Origin: Hasllibacter sp. MH4015
GTDB lineage: Bacteria; Pseudomonadota; Alphaproteobacteria; Rhodobacterales; Rhodobacteraceae
DNA length: 64,000 bases
Reading direction: 5' to 3'
NCBI RefSeq assembly: GCF_020177575.1
Contig: NZ_JAHTBK010000001.1
Span: 1,299,875-1,363,874 of the forward strand
This document shows positions 24,991 to 33,240 of this stretch, in pieces. How positions within the stretch are numbered: the first letter of the stretch is position 1; the number at the start of each line of letters is the position of its first letter. The notes beneath the pieces are model-generated. The model was not told where the DNA came from. It saw only the letters and a program-made list of their open reading frames with translations, and ran no database searches. The position numbers were made by a program, and so were the translations under genes.

Positions 24991-26219
24991 CGCGCCGTCT
25001 TCGGCTGCGCGGTCGGTTCCAGACTGCGCTGGCGACCGGCAAGGATTGAGCGGTAGACCTTGAGCGTTTCTTCGCCAAGCCGCCGGCGAGTGAGGGTTCG
25101 AGCATGCTCACGACCATTTGCGCTCAACCGCCTCTGCAACGCATGGTCTGCCAATAGTGTCTCAACCACCTTCTGAATGGACCGCGCAGAACAGTCTTTC
25201 GCCAGGACACCACACTTGGTGCGCTCGACGAATTGCACAGCGGCGGGGTCCTCTGCGCATGCGACCAGCGGGCGGCCGAAAGCCGCCGCTTCGCGATAGA
25301 CCAGACCGTAAGACTCATAGCGCGAGGGTGCGAGTACAATGCTCGCTTCCTCAAAGAGATCGTGCAGCGTTTCGTCGGCCACAGCTGGGAAGCAACGGAT
25401 ATGGCGACGGGCATGATGGCTCTCGGGATGGCGGGCCAGTAGCGCACCGACCGCGTCCTCATCGACGCCAACGATTGTAAGGCTCGCAGCGGGGCGATCG
25501 GCGCGTTTCCGTGCGCTGACAATCCGGATAAAGGCTTCGACCATCTCCTGAAACCCCTTGCGCCGTTCGTCGCGGCCGATGAACAGGAATTTGGGCGCAG
25601 CTACGGGATCAAAGCCGACGTCTCGGCTGCGCGCCAGCAGCGTTGGATCGAGGGCCAATTCGACGACAGCGTGCGGCTTTGCGGAGGGAATGCCATAGGT
25701 TTGTTCGATCATGCGGTGATGCGTCACCGTGTTCGAGATGAGAGCGCTGGCGCGCCTTGCGGTCCACGCCTCTAAGGAGTGAGCAAATCGGAGATCGATC
25801 ATATTGCGCACGCCTATGGTAGAGGACCATGTGTCGATCGCCGGCGTGCTGTTGCGAATGACAATTGGCGTCTCGTGGCTCGTCAGGAGTGCGGCCGGTG
25901 CGTACCAGTTCGTTGCTTCGATGATATCGAAGGGTGTCTCCTGGTGTAGATCGCGCACTACTTTCTGAAATTGCCACGGTGCTACGAGATGCCCGCCGCA
26001 GGCCCGCCGACGCACAAAGCTCCCGACCCCTTTCTCCGGTGGAGCGCAGCCAATGATTTCGATGTCTGTTTCGTTTTCCCGAAACCCAAGGGGTTTGGAT
26101 GCGGTAATGACGCTCACCGAACATCCGGTCTCGCGCAAGCCATGCGCGATCATATGCGCTGCGCGCCCTAGACCGGAGCCGCCGGGTGGGTAAAACCACG
26201 TGAGCAACGCGACCCTCAT
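24987..26219 (-). CDS. Family 4 glycosyltransferase
   Basis: The 410-residue GT-B enzyme begins MRVALLTWFYPPGGSGLGRA, the acceptor-side glycine loop of GT4. Its donor half has KFLFIGRDERRKGFQEMVEA, ASIVLAPSRYESYGLVYREA and AAFGRPLVACAEDPA, including the E-x7-E pair. I chose the ATG at 26219; the 22 residues that a start at 26285 would add are not family-like. It converges on the GT29-like gene and may be controlled from the TCAA-N6-TTGA box at 26292. Donor and acceptor are not evident. Confidence 0.85.
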   Translation of the reverse strand: MRVALLTWFYPPGGSGLGRAAHMIAHGLRETGCSVSVITASKPLGFRENETDIEIIGCAPPEKGVGSFVRRRACGGHLVAPWQFQKVVRDLHQETPFDIIEATNWYAPAALLTSHETPIVIRNSTPAIDTWSSTIGVRNMIDLRFAHSLEAWTARRASALISNTVTHHRMIEQTYGIPSAKPHAVVELALDPTLLARSRDVGFDPVAAPKFLFIGRDERRKGFQEMVEAFIRIVSARKRADRPAASLTIVGVDEDAVGALLARHPESHHARRHIRCFPAVADETLHDLFEEASIVLAPSRYESYGLVYREAAAFGRPLVACAEDPAAVQFVERTKCGVLAKDCSARSIQKVVETLLADHALQRRLSANGREHARTLTRRRLGEETLKVYRSILAGRQRSLEPTAQPKTAR

Positions 26220-26291
26220 GAGAGTGACCCTGAAGAGATGCAATAAAGCCTGATCATTCGGACCGGATTGCAAAGATCCGCGCATGCCGCT

Positions 26292-26305
26292 TCAAGGTAG
26301 CTTGA
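26292..26305. promoter_or_regulatory. Putative Crp/Fnr-type operator, box 6
   Basis: TCAAGGTAGCTTGA lies inside a longer perfect palindrome with 8-bp arms GCTTCAAG/CTTGAAGC (26289-26308). It sits between the divergent GT4 gene (start 26219) and the small membrane gene (start 26424) and could serve either. A TAGAAA at 26327-26332 is a possible -10 for the rightward gene. Confidence 0.5.
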
Positions 26306-26423
26306 AGCATGCCCGAACACCCCAGCTAGAAATCGAGTGAAGTGAATCGACGTCAGGCTTTTCTGGTCTGCTGACAGCATGACCTAAGCGCCGCCTGCTA
26401 TGCATCCAAGGAGATGAGAAACT

Positions 26424-26681
26424 ATGCAGGATATGGTTCAGTGGTTCGCGACCCTTACCGGAATAGCAGCTGCAGTCATTGTCTCCCTCAACCTCGGTCG
26501 GAAGCTGACTGGATACGGCTTCATTGTCTTTACCGCATCCTCGATCGCCTGGGTCTGGTTCGCATTGCAGGCGGGGGAAACCCCCTTAGCGATACAAAAC
26601 GTCGTCCTGACTGTCATCAATATCGTAGGCATCTACCGGTGGCTCATCCTAAAACGACAAATCAACAACGCTGAGGAGTAG
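26424..26681 (+). CDS. Small membrane protein (85 aa)
   Basis: The protein has three hydrophobic segments: about residues 8-24 (LTGIAAAVIVSLNLG), 30-48 (GYGFIVFTASSIAWVWFALQ) and 58-73 (AIQNVVLTVINIVGIYRW). The last has the N-x-x-G-I-Y-RW pattern seen in PQ-loop-like and YgjV-like small inner-membrane proteins. AAGGAG lies 10 bp before the ATG. A frame shifted by one (26414) has no membrane character and is a shadow. Function unknown; it is the last intact gene before the decayed SDR and the conjugation module. Confidence 0.6.
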   Translation: MQDMVQWFATLTGIAAAVIVSLNLGRKLTGYGFIVFTASSIAWVWFALQAGETPLAIQNVVLTVINIVGIYRWLILKRQINNAEE

Positions 26682-26695
26682 TCTGCCGAACTCGC

Positions 26696-27463
26696 TCATC
26701 CCCCGATCAGATCGCCACCGTTGCGATGTAGAACCTGGCCGGTCATGTAGCTGGAAGCCTCACATGCCAAAAACATGAAAGACGGTGCAACCTCGCACGG
26801 TTGGCCGGGTCGACCGAGGGGGCTATCGGTCCCGAACGCGTCAATTTTGTTCTTCGAAAACGACGCCGGGATCACCAGTGCCCAGATCGGACCGGGTGTC
26901 AGGCCGTTGACGCGAAACTTCTTCGGCGCAAGCTTCGACAACGCCGCGCGCGCAAACCCGAGGATGGCACCTGTTGTCGATGCATAGTCCAGCAACAGGT
27001 CCTGACTACGATCGGCCATGACCAACGTGGCGCTGATGATCGTAGAACCTTCGGTCACGTGCGCCAGGGCTGCCCGTACGCAGAAAAACTACCCGAAAAT
27101 GTTCGTCCGGAACGTCTGCACGAGCTGTTCTTCAGGTATATCCTCAACCTTGTCGCGCGCGTGCTGCTCGGTAGCGTTACCGATAAGACAGTCGAGTTGG
27201 CCGAACTCGGGGACAATGCTTTCGGCGGCCTCCTGACAGAGTGACTTGTCGCCGACATCGCCTGAGACGAGCTTGGCTTCTGATCCTTACAGCTCGACCA
27301 AACGTTTGGTTTCGTCGGCGTCACTGGCTTCACCATTGTAGACAATTCCAACTCGCGCGCCTTCCCGCACAAAAAAAACGGTGACCGCAGGGCCGATCCC
27401 GGGATCGCCACCGATGATGGTCGCAACTTTGCCGTCCAGCCGACCAGAAGCTAAATATTTAGG
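26696..27463 (-). pseudogene. Degenerate short-chain dehydrogenase (YghA-like)
   Basis: One reading frame can be followed for about 255 codons. PKYLASGRLDGKVATIIGG, then DPGIGPAVTVFF (the SDR cofactor loop), a diverged middle with an NATEQHAR remnant, YASTTGAILGFARAALSKLA (the YxxxK site kept as YASTT), then VNGLTPGPIWALVIP and SYMTGQVLHRNGGDLIGG. It is interrupted by an in-frame TAA (after RLVEL, near 27286) and a TAG (after TNIFG, near 27088). The start is missing. The catalytic Lys of YxxxK and the GG of TGGDSGIG are altered, so decay is old. It marks the boundary between cargo and conjugation genes and is more AT-rich than its neighbours. Confidence 0.75.
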
Positions 27464-27759
27464 TATGCGGAGGGCGCAATAAAAATACGACGAACCTCAG
27501 GATGCAGCGAAAACTCGTTGCCAACTCAACATAAACTTCATCAGCCGCAGCCGATATGTAGGTGCCAACTAACTGTTCACCAAATGAGATCAACGCCATC
27601 AATGTTCGCAATAATGCGTTGAAAGCCTACAATCTTATCTTCACCGATGGAGTAATGGATCGAAGCTAACTAAAGATAAGAGAGTTGGGCGGCGGGTCGA
27701 TACAATCTGTGTGCAATCGTTGGAATGTCCGTATGATTGGCGCGCGCAGGCTTCGATGC
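27464..27759. other. AT-rich gene-free stretch between cargo and conjugation module
   Basis: Nearly 300 bp with no supported gene, tRNA or clear repeat. The composition is visibly richer in A and T than either flank. It could be a recombination scar between cargo and the trb module; I saw no dusA-like sequence in it. Confidence 0.4.
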
Positions 27760-28032
27760 TTAGGCGTCTGATGCCGACTCGTTCGTCTTTCCGGGCATCT
27801 TTTGACGAGTTGCTGCATCCACAGCCTTGCGTGCCTTCGCAAACCCGCGATCTGTGGTCATGAAACGCGCGATCATGGGTGCAATCAGTCGCGCGGGTTC
27901 AAGCTCTTGGTCGGTCTGATTGGCGAGGACGCGTGCGTAAACGCTCAGATCCCGATGAACGTCGGCGGGTAATTCCACGGAGAGCTTGACGGGTTTGTCG
28001 TCGGGGATGGCACTCAGCTTCAGTTTCGTCAT
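27760..28032 (-). CDS. DUF2274 protein, trb operon end
   Basis: The 90-residue protein starts MTKLKLSAIPDDKPVKLSVE and continues LPADVHRDLSVYARVLANQT, the ribbon-helix-helix-like DUF2274 pattern of small proteins encoded after trbI in alphaproteobacterial conjugative elements. It overlaps trbI by 4 bp. It might be a DNA-binding or accessory factor of transfer; the role is not known. It is the last gene of the truncated trb operon. Confidence 0.85.
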   Translation of the reverse strand: MTKLKLSAIPDDKPVKLSVELPADVHRDLSVYARVLANQTDQELEPARLIAPMIARFMTTDRGFAKARKAVDAATRQKMPGKTNESASDA

Positions 28033-29228
28033 CGCACTTCTCCTAGGGGGTCGAGGATCAGATCTCGGGTGATCATGACGCGCACCGGGAAACCGGGGCT
28101 GATTGTGAGGGTTGGCGGGACGGAGATTTGTTGCCGAACGATCTCTTCGCCGGTGCGTCTAATTGTTCCTTGTGCGGCCTCGCGGATGGCGGTGGCGACG
28201 TTGTCTTCACTTGTCGCTACGCCCTCCAGGCCGACGTTGAGGATTGTGGCGAGGCCTGCGGCGAGGAAGACCCGGCCCCAATGGTAGTTGACCCAATCCT
28301 GCAGGCCGGCAGTACCTGCTCCGTCGGTGCCGGGTTCGCGATTGAGGTTGATGGACCGGCCATCGGGAAGGATGAGACGGGTCCAAACCAGAAGGAGGCG
28401 GTTCTGCCCCACAACTATGGTGCTGTCGTATTCGCCAAGGAGCCGCGCGCCCTGGGGGATCAGAAGGTAGCGTCCCGAGGGGCTGTCATAGACGTTGGAA
28501 GTGACTTGCGCGGCGATTTGGCCCGGCAGGTCCGAGCGGAGCGCTGTGAGGAGCGCGGCGGGAATTACTGTGCCAGCCTGAAGGATATAGGGACTTGGTG
28601 GAGACACCAGCCGTTCTGAGCTAACGGGATCTGTAGCTGTTCCGCGTGTTAGGACGGTGTCCTGGCCTGCTGCAGTGCCTTGAGGCGCAGAAGAGCCGTG
28701 CGGCATGGGGAACATATTCGAACCCATGGGGGCAGAACTAGGATCTGCACCGCTGCCTCGGGGCCCGGTTTGCGTCTCTGCAAAAAGGGCGCTGAGTCTA
28801 GCGGCCTCGATCTCTTGCAGTCGAAGCTGTTCTGCCGGATCAATCCCGGGCGCTGAAAGCCCTGTGTGGGTTGGAATGGGAACCGGATCACCCCGTTCCT
28901 GCGCGCTGAGGATGGGGCGACCAAGCTCGCCGGGCAATGGAGGCCCAAGACGGGGAACATCACCATAGTTGGTCGGCAATCGTGAGAGACCTTCTGCAGC
29001 CTGAATGCGTTCGGTCGAATACAACTCGGAAGGTGTGTCGCTGGCCTGACGGCCTTGCAAAGCGACGATGAGGATGGCGCCAAGACCGAGACCAACGGTC
29101 GCCACGAGCGCCGCAATCGCTTTTCGGGAGAGGCGCATGACGCGCGGCGGGTCGGGGCGGAGGCGGAGGTCCCGGGCGATGTCCCGTTCCTTGCGCGGAC
29201 CTTTGGGATCGCTGGTTGGAGCTGTCAT
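28029..29228 (-). CDS. trbI: Conjugal transfer protein TrbI (VirB10-like)
   Basis: The 399-residue protein has a cytoplasmic N-terminus, one membrane helix near residues 36-55 (AIAALVATVGLGLGAILIVA), a Pro/Gly-rich periplasmic linker, and the VirB10/TrbI beta-barrel domain (ILQAGTVIPAALLTALRSDL, YLLIPQGARLLGEYDS, GTDGAGTAGLQDWVNYHWGR). VirB10 spans both membranes and links the inner-membrane complex to the outer-membrane core of a type IV secretion system. It overlaps trbG and DUF2274 by 4 bp each. The length is normal and the gene looks intact. Confidence 0.93.
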   Translation of the reverse strand: MTAPTSDPKGPRKERDIARDLRLRPDPPRVMRLSRKAIAALVATVGLGLGAILIVALQGRQASDTPSELYSTERIQAAEGLSRLPTNYGDVPRLGPPLPGELGRPILSAQERGDPVPIPTHTGLSAPGIDPAEQLRLQEIEAARLSALFAETQTGPRGSGADPSSAPMGSNMFPMPHGSSAPQGTAAGQDTVLTRGTATDPVSSERLVSPPSPYILQAGTVIPAALLTALRSDLPGQIAAQVTSNVYDSPSGRYLLIPQGARLLGEYDSTIVVGQNRLLLVWTRLILPDGRSINLNREPGTDGAGTAGLQDWVNYHWGRVFLAAGLATILNVGLEGVATSEDNVATAIREAAQGTIRRTGEEIVRQQISVPPTLTISPGFPVRVMITRDLILDPLGEVR

Positions 29229-30211
29229 CTCGTTTGCTCCTCCGCATCGTCAGGGTCTGCGCGACGGTGCTCGACGCCGTCCATCCGCACGATCCGCACC
29301 ATTTCTTGCCGGGCTTCGCCAAGCCTGAGTTCCGCGGCCCCGAACAGCCGATCGACGATCAGGACATTTCCCGTGACGCGGGTGTTGACGATCTGGCCCT
29401 CGCCGTCCGGTCCGATCACGAACAAAGGGGGCATCTCGCCTTGGGCGATGCCTATCGGGAAGACGACGTAGACGCGGCGGCCATCGTCGAAAACCGAGAC
29501 CGGACGCCAAGGTGGGCTGTCGCCCTGCAGGCCATAGCGATAGTTCCTGTCTGCTTCCGACGGGATGGTTGGACGCAGCAGAGCTGGCAGACGCGGTCGT
29601 GTCGGTTCGGACGGATAGGCCCATGCGACGGCAGGCATCCAAATCTCTTCGCTGGCGCGCAGCTCGATCAGGTAATTGCGCCGATCGGTGCTGATGACGA
29701 GATTTGTGGTGATGTCCGGACGTATCGGTTTGACGAGAACGTGGACGCGGGCAATCCTGCCTGCGCCGCTCACGGTGTCGCCTATGATCCAGCGAGCCGT
29801 GTCGCCTGCTGCAATGGGGCCGGGACCGATCAGCTGTTCGCCCGCCTCCAGGGTGATCGTCGTGATCTGACCAGGGGCGGCATAGACCTGATAGAGCGCA
29901 CCTTCGCTCCAAGGGAAGACCTGCAAGGAGTTGTAGTAGCCCTCTGGGCGCGGCTCGATCCGAGCCGCAGCGTTGGCGGCTGCGATCCGGGCCTCAGGCG
30001 TGGCTGCATTAGGGTCTCCGCCACGGGATGGCGTCCATGAAGGTGGGGTGTGGACCGGGCGCAGAGGGTCTTCCGCCAGGGGCGGTGACGGAGGAGGTGC
30101 AAGAGTAGGGACTATGTCGTCATAGGCGATCTGCGGCGGAGGCTCGTTGGCGCAAGCTGTCAGGACAGTTGTTGCGAGAAGAAGACAAGACAGGGTTCTG
30201 AGATGGGTCAT
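29225..30211 (-). CDS. trbG: Conjugal transfer protein TrbG (VirB9-like)
   Basis: The 328-residue protein has a lipoprotein-like signal (LSCLLLATTVLTACANEPPP, Cys in the L-T-A-C lipobox) and the VirB9/CagX domain (ALYQVYAAPGQITTITLEAG, RWIIGDTVSG, PDITTNLVISTDRRNYLIEL). VirB9 forms the outer-membrane ring of the secretion channel with VirB7 and VirB10. It overlaps trbI and trbF by 4 bp. It is full length for the family. Confidence 0.93.
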   Translation of the reverse strand: MTHLRTLSCLLLATTVLTACANEPPPQIAYDDIVPTLAPPPSPPLAEDPLRPVHTPPSWTPSRGGDPNAATPEARIAAANAAARIEPRPEGYYNSLQVFPWSEGALYQVYAAPGQITTITLEAGEQLIGPGPIAAGDTARWIIGDTVSGAGRIARVHVLVKPIRPDITTNLVISTDRRNYLIELRASEEIWMPAVAWAYPSEPTRPRLPALLRPTIPSEADRNYRYGLQGDSPPWRPVSVFDDGRRVYVVFPIGIAQGEMPPLFVIGPDGEGQIVNTRVTGNVLIVDRLFGAAELRLGEARQEMVRIVRMDGVEHRRADPDDAEEQTR

Positions 30212-30891
30212 TGGACACTCTCCCTCGACCAGTTGATGGCATGGACATAGACACCGAGCGGGTTCTCACGCAGGCGCTCGGCATCGCGGGGCGGTTGGAT
30301 GACGATGGTGAGGATGGCGGTCCAGCGTTCGGTGGCTGCCAGCTGGCCGTTCTCGTAGCGCCGCTCCATCCAGGCGACGCGGAAACTGGTTTCGGAGGCG
30401 CGGATGACACTGGAGATCTCGATGGCGATCTGGGTCTCGCCGACGGCTGCGAAGGGGTCGTTCACCCGTGCGTAGTCGTTGAGTGCTGTAGCACCGCGAT
30501 CCGTGGTGAACTCATAAGCCCGCAGCGAGCTTTGGCGCAGCACGATGGGGTCCGCGGGCACTTGCCGGACATTCTCGATGAATCGCGCCAGATGCCAGGC
30601 GATCTGCGGATCGGTGGGTTCATAATCTGCGAGAGCGGGCGCAACTGCCTGTGCCGCGCCGAGATTGTCGACCTCGACCACATACGGAACGATCGAACGT
30701 TGCGTCGATTGCCAAATGAGCGTGACGCTCAGCCCGGCGACCAGCGTGAGACAACCATGGGCCATGAGGCGCCAGTTGCGGGCTTGAACGCGGGCGGAGC
30801 CGATGCGGTCGTCCCAGGCTTGCGCTGCCCTCTGATAGGGCGTGACGGGCTCGGGGGTGGTGGAGTATCGGACTGTTGGACGGCGGAACAT
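30208..30891 (-). CDS. trbF: Conjugal transfer protein TrbF (VirB8-like)
   Basis: The 227-residue protein begins MFRRPTVRYSTTPEPVTPYQ, followed by a short cytoplasmic part, one membrane helix (LMAHGCLTLVAGLSVTLIWQ) and the VirB8 NTF2-like periplasmic domain (WHLARFIENVRQVPADPIVL, then WTAILTIVIQPPRDAERL). VirB8 nucleates assembly of the channel at the inner membrane. I chose the ATG at 30891; a frame extending to 31707 has no homology there. It lies 2 bp after the trbL remnant. Confidence 0.92.
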   Translation of the reverse strand: MFRRPTVRYSTTPEPVTPYQRAAQAWDDRIGSARVQARNWRLMAHGCLTLVAGLSVTLIWQSTQRSIVPYVVEVDNLGAAQAVAPALADYEPTDPQIAWHLARFIENVRQVPADPIVLRQSSLRAYEFTTDRGATALNDYARVNDPFAAVGETQIAIEISSVIRASETSFRVAWMERRYENGQLAATERWTAILTIVIQPPRDAERLRENPLGVYVHAINWSRESVQ

Positions 30892-30893
30892 GG

Positions 30894-31613
30894 TCAGGAT
30901 CTCTCCGATAGGCTGACGGCTGATCCGCCACCGCCATGATCGCCAGAACGGATCACGTGGGCAGCGGTACTCACGCCGTGATGGATGGATTGCTGTTGCT
31001 TCATGCGACGCGCCCATGCGGGCGGGCCAGCGTTCGCGGTGGCTACGTTGGTATGTCTGGCATAACTGCCACCGGTGGCGGCGTAGGCGGCGCGCGCGCC
31101 GGACTGGGCACTCTCCGCAATCGAGCGTTGCAGGGGGCTCGTGGCGGCCGCCACTCCGGCTTTGCCGATTGCGGCAACGCCTCCCGCAGCCTTTCCGGCC
31201 ATCGTGGATCGCGATGCAAACCCGAGCTGGTAGGCTGTGCTCGCTCCTCCGGCCGTCGCGCTCGCGCCACGAACGCCAGCCCCTGCCGCTCCAAGAGCCA
31301 TGTGTCCGGCGGCGGCACCACCGAGGGCCAGACCGCCCGCGGCCACCGCGGTCCCGACGGCGGTGCCAGCGCCAAGTTGCGGTCCGCCCGAGACGATCCC
31401 GTTGGCGATGCCCGGGCCGAAGATGCCTAACGCCAAGAGCGCCAAGGCACCCAGAACGACCGACATGGCGTCTTCGATGGTAGGCTCCCCAGCAAAGCCG
31501 GAGGTGAAGTCCGCAAAGATGGTTGAGCCGATACCAACGATAACAGCGAGGACAAGAACCTTCACGCCTGACGAGATGACAAGGCCAAGCACGCGTTCCG
31601 CCATGAAGGCAGC
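30894..31613 (-). pseudogene. trbL: TrbL (VirB6-like), 5'-truncated remnant
   Basis: The frame carries only the C-terminal half of TrbL: AAFMAERVLGLVISSGVKVL, then VLAVIVGIGSTIFADF, LLALGIFGPGIANGIVSGGP and a Gly/Ala-rich tail. Full-length TrbL has about 450 residues with several N-terminal membrane helices; here homology begins abruptly at about 31613, some 200 residues into the protein. The DNA upstream belongs to another gene in another frame. A start at the ATG at 31604 would give 236 residues but no N-terminal channel. TrbL is an essential inner-membrane component, so the transfer system is broken. Confidence 0.85.
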
Positions 31614-31945
31614 GTGACCGTGAGATCGCCGGTACCGCCAAAGCTTGAAAGGCCCTTTGCAGCGTGAAACCCGGCGATCCCGGCTGGAACCGCGTAAATG
31701 ACGCCAATCACCATGCGAAGGATTGGGCCCCGGACGCGCTCGAAGGCGAGCTCGCCGATTACAACGGCGATGCCGCCGAACAGAACCCCTACGAGAATGG
31801 ACAGGAACACGCCATTGCCGGTCTCGTAGACGCAAAAGCCGGATGTCAGGCCAATTGCGAAAGGAAGGGCGTAGACTGCGAGATTAAAAGCAATCCAACC
31901 GAGAACACCAAGACCGAACAGGGAAAGAAAGGTGGAAGCAAGCAT
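31562..31945 (-). CDS. Small membrane protein with a chimeric C-terminus at a deletion junction
   Basis: The ATG at 31945 follows AAGGAGAG at good spacing and opens a 127-codon frame with four hydrophobic segments (LASTFLSLFGLGVLGWIAFN, YALPFAIGLTSGFCVY, VGVLFGGIAVVIGELAF, MVIGVIYAVPAGIAG). The last 15 or so residues (LPSWRNACLALSSRQA) are trbL DNA read in the wrong frame, so the native C-terminus was lost in the deletion that also removed the front of trbL. Similar small membrane proteins are encoded beside DUF2493 genes on alphaproteobacterial plasmids, as recalled. Function unknown. Confidence 0.6.
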   Translation of the reverse strand: MLASTFLSLFGLGVLGWIAFNLAVYALPFAIGLTSGFCVYETGNGVFLSILVGVLFGGIAVVIGELAFERVRGPILRMVIGVIYAVPAGIAGFHAAKGLSSFGGTGDLTVTLPSWRNACLALSSRQA

Positions 31946-32062
31946 AAGGCTCTCCTTTTCGAAGCAGGATTGCGCCGCCACCACCACCATCGGCACGCAG
32001 GGAACATAACAGATTGGTGCCCACCCCGGGAGGTCCAAGAACGGGCATCGGCGGAAATCCGG

Positions 32063-32989
32063 TCATGTCGGCAGGGTGGCTTTCGGGCGAAAGTCGAAGA
32101 GGGGGATGCCCATCGCACGGGCCTTGTCTGCGAGGTTGTCGGTGATGCCCGAGCCGGGAAAGACGACAAGGCCAATGGGCAGGAGTTCGATTAAGCGATC
32201 ATTGAGCTTGAACGGCGCGGATTTGCCATGCCGGGTCCAGTCGGGCCTGAAAACGATCTGAGTCACACTGCGGTTGTCGGCCCAGGCGCTGGCGATCCGT
32301 TCCGCACCACGCGGAGCACCGCCGTGCAGAAGCACCATGTCGGCGTGCTTGGCATAGACCCGATCGAGCGCCGCCCAGATCGCGGGGTGGTCATTGCAGT
32401 CGAGCCCGCCGGCGAAGGCGATTTTTGTGCCCATGGGCAGCAGCGGCTCCAGATCGGCCCGGCGTTTTGCGGCGATGTGATCGCGGCTGTCGATCAGCGA
32501 CGCGGTTAGGGCCCGGTGGGAGATATGGCTGCCCGTGCGCGGATGCCAGTTCTGGCCGAGATGGGTCTCGAATAGGTCGGCGGCAAGATCGCGCAGGGCC
32601 TCATAGGCGTTGCGTTGCTCCAGAAGGGTAAGACCTTCGGCAGTCAGAGCCTCCAGTTCGACCGAGCGGACTTCAGACCCGTCCTGTTCGCGCTGTGACC
32701 GCTTCTGCACTTGCTCATTGGCGTCCAGATCCCGCTCGACCCGGGCTGCCTTGCGATGGAACAGGTTGGTGACGGACCAAAGGAGATCGTCGAGGTCTGG
32801 CTCCAGCCGCGTGGCGGACAGCGTGGCGACGAGGGCATCGAAGATGTCTGTGACAGCGGTGCGAAGCGCGCCGAGCTCCGGCAGTGGGCGCGGATCGGGT
32901 TCGTCGTTGAAGGGGCGCCAGCCGTAGAGTTGCAACTCGTCGAGAACTATTGCGGTTGAGGATCGGGTCTGAGGATCGGTGTCGGCCAT
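32063..32989 (-). CDS. DUF2493 (SLOG-like) plasmid protein
   Basis: The 308-residue protein has a helical N-terminal half and a C-terminal Rossmann-like DUF2493 domain with KIAFAGGLDCNDHPAIWAAL, MVLLHGGAPRGAERIASAWA and VVFPGSGITDNLADKARAMG, the nucleotide-binding loops of the SLOG superfamily. Such proteins are common on conjugative plasmids and integrative elements of Rhizobiales and Rhodobacterales; a role in nucleotide sensing or DNA processing has been suggested, not shown. A 250-bp stretch without a gene (32990-33240) separates it from the toprim gene. Confidence 0.85.
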   Translation of the reverse strand: MADTDPQTRSSTAIVLDELQLYGWRPFNDEPDPRPLPELGALRTAVTDIFDALVATLSATRLEPDLDDLLWSVTNLFHRKAARVERDLDANEQVQKRSQREQDGSEVRSVELEALTAEGLTLLEQRNAYEALRDLAADLFETHLGQNWHPRTGSHISHRALTASLIDSRDHIAAKRRADLEPLLPMGTKIAFAGGLDCNDHPAIWAALDRVYAKHADMVLLHGGAPRGAERIASAWADNRSVTQIVFRPDWTRHGKSAPFKLNDRLIELLPIGLVVFPGSGITDNLADKARAMGIPLFDFRPKATLPT

Positions 32990-33240
32990 GGAAGTGTCTC
33001 CGGATATCGAGGTCCGCGCCTGTCGCGGCCTTCCCGGGCAACGGAAAAGCAGGGGCCGGGCGGGCTTGCATTCTCAGGGGTCCCCGTCGCGCCTGTGCGA
33101 TGGGGTGGAACCGGAGCGCAGCGGAGGACGGCTTGCCGTTGCGTGCCAGCCCGGCCTCTGCTCCGTTTCGCCCGCTTACGGAAGGCCTGCAGGCGCGGCT
33201 CTCCGGCCAGGAACGGCACTGGCCGAGGCGTCGGACCTGG

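Noticed and set aside
1..27463. A second dusA-like attachment sequence marking the left end of the island
   Set aside because: Searching for the GATGGATTGGAC core on both strands found none, so the boundary probably lies outside the window.
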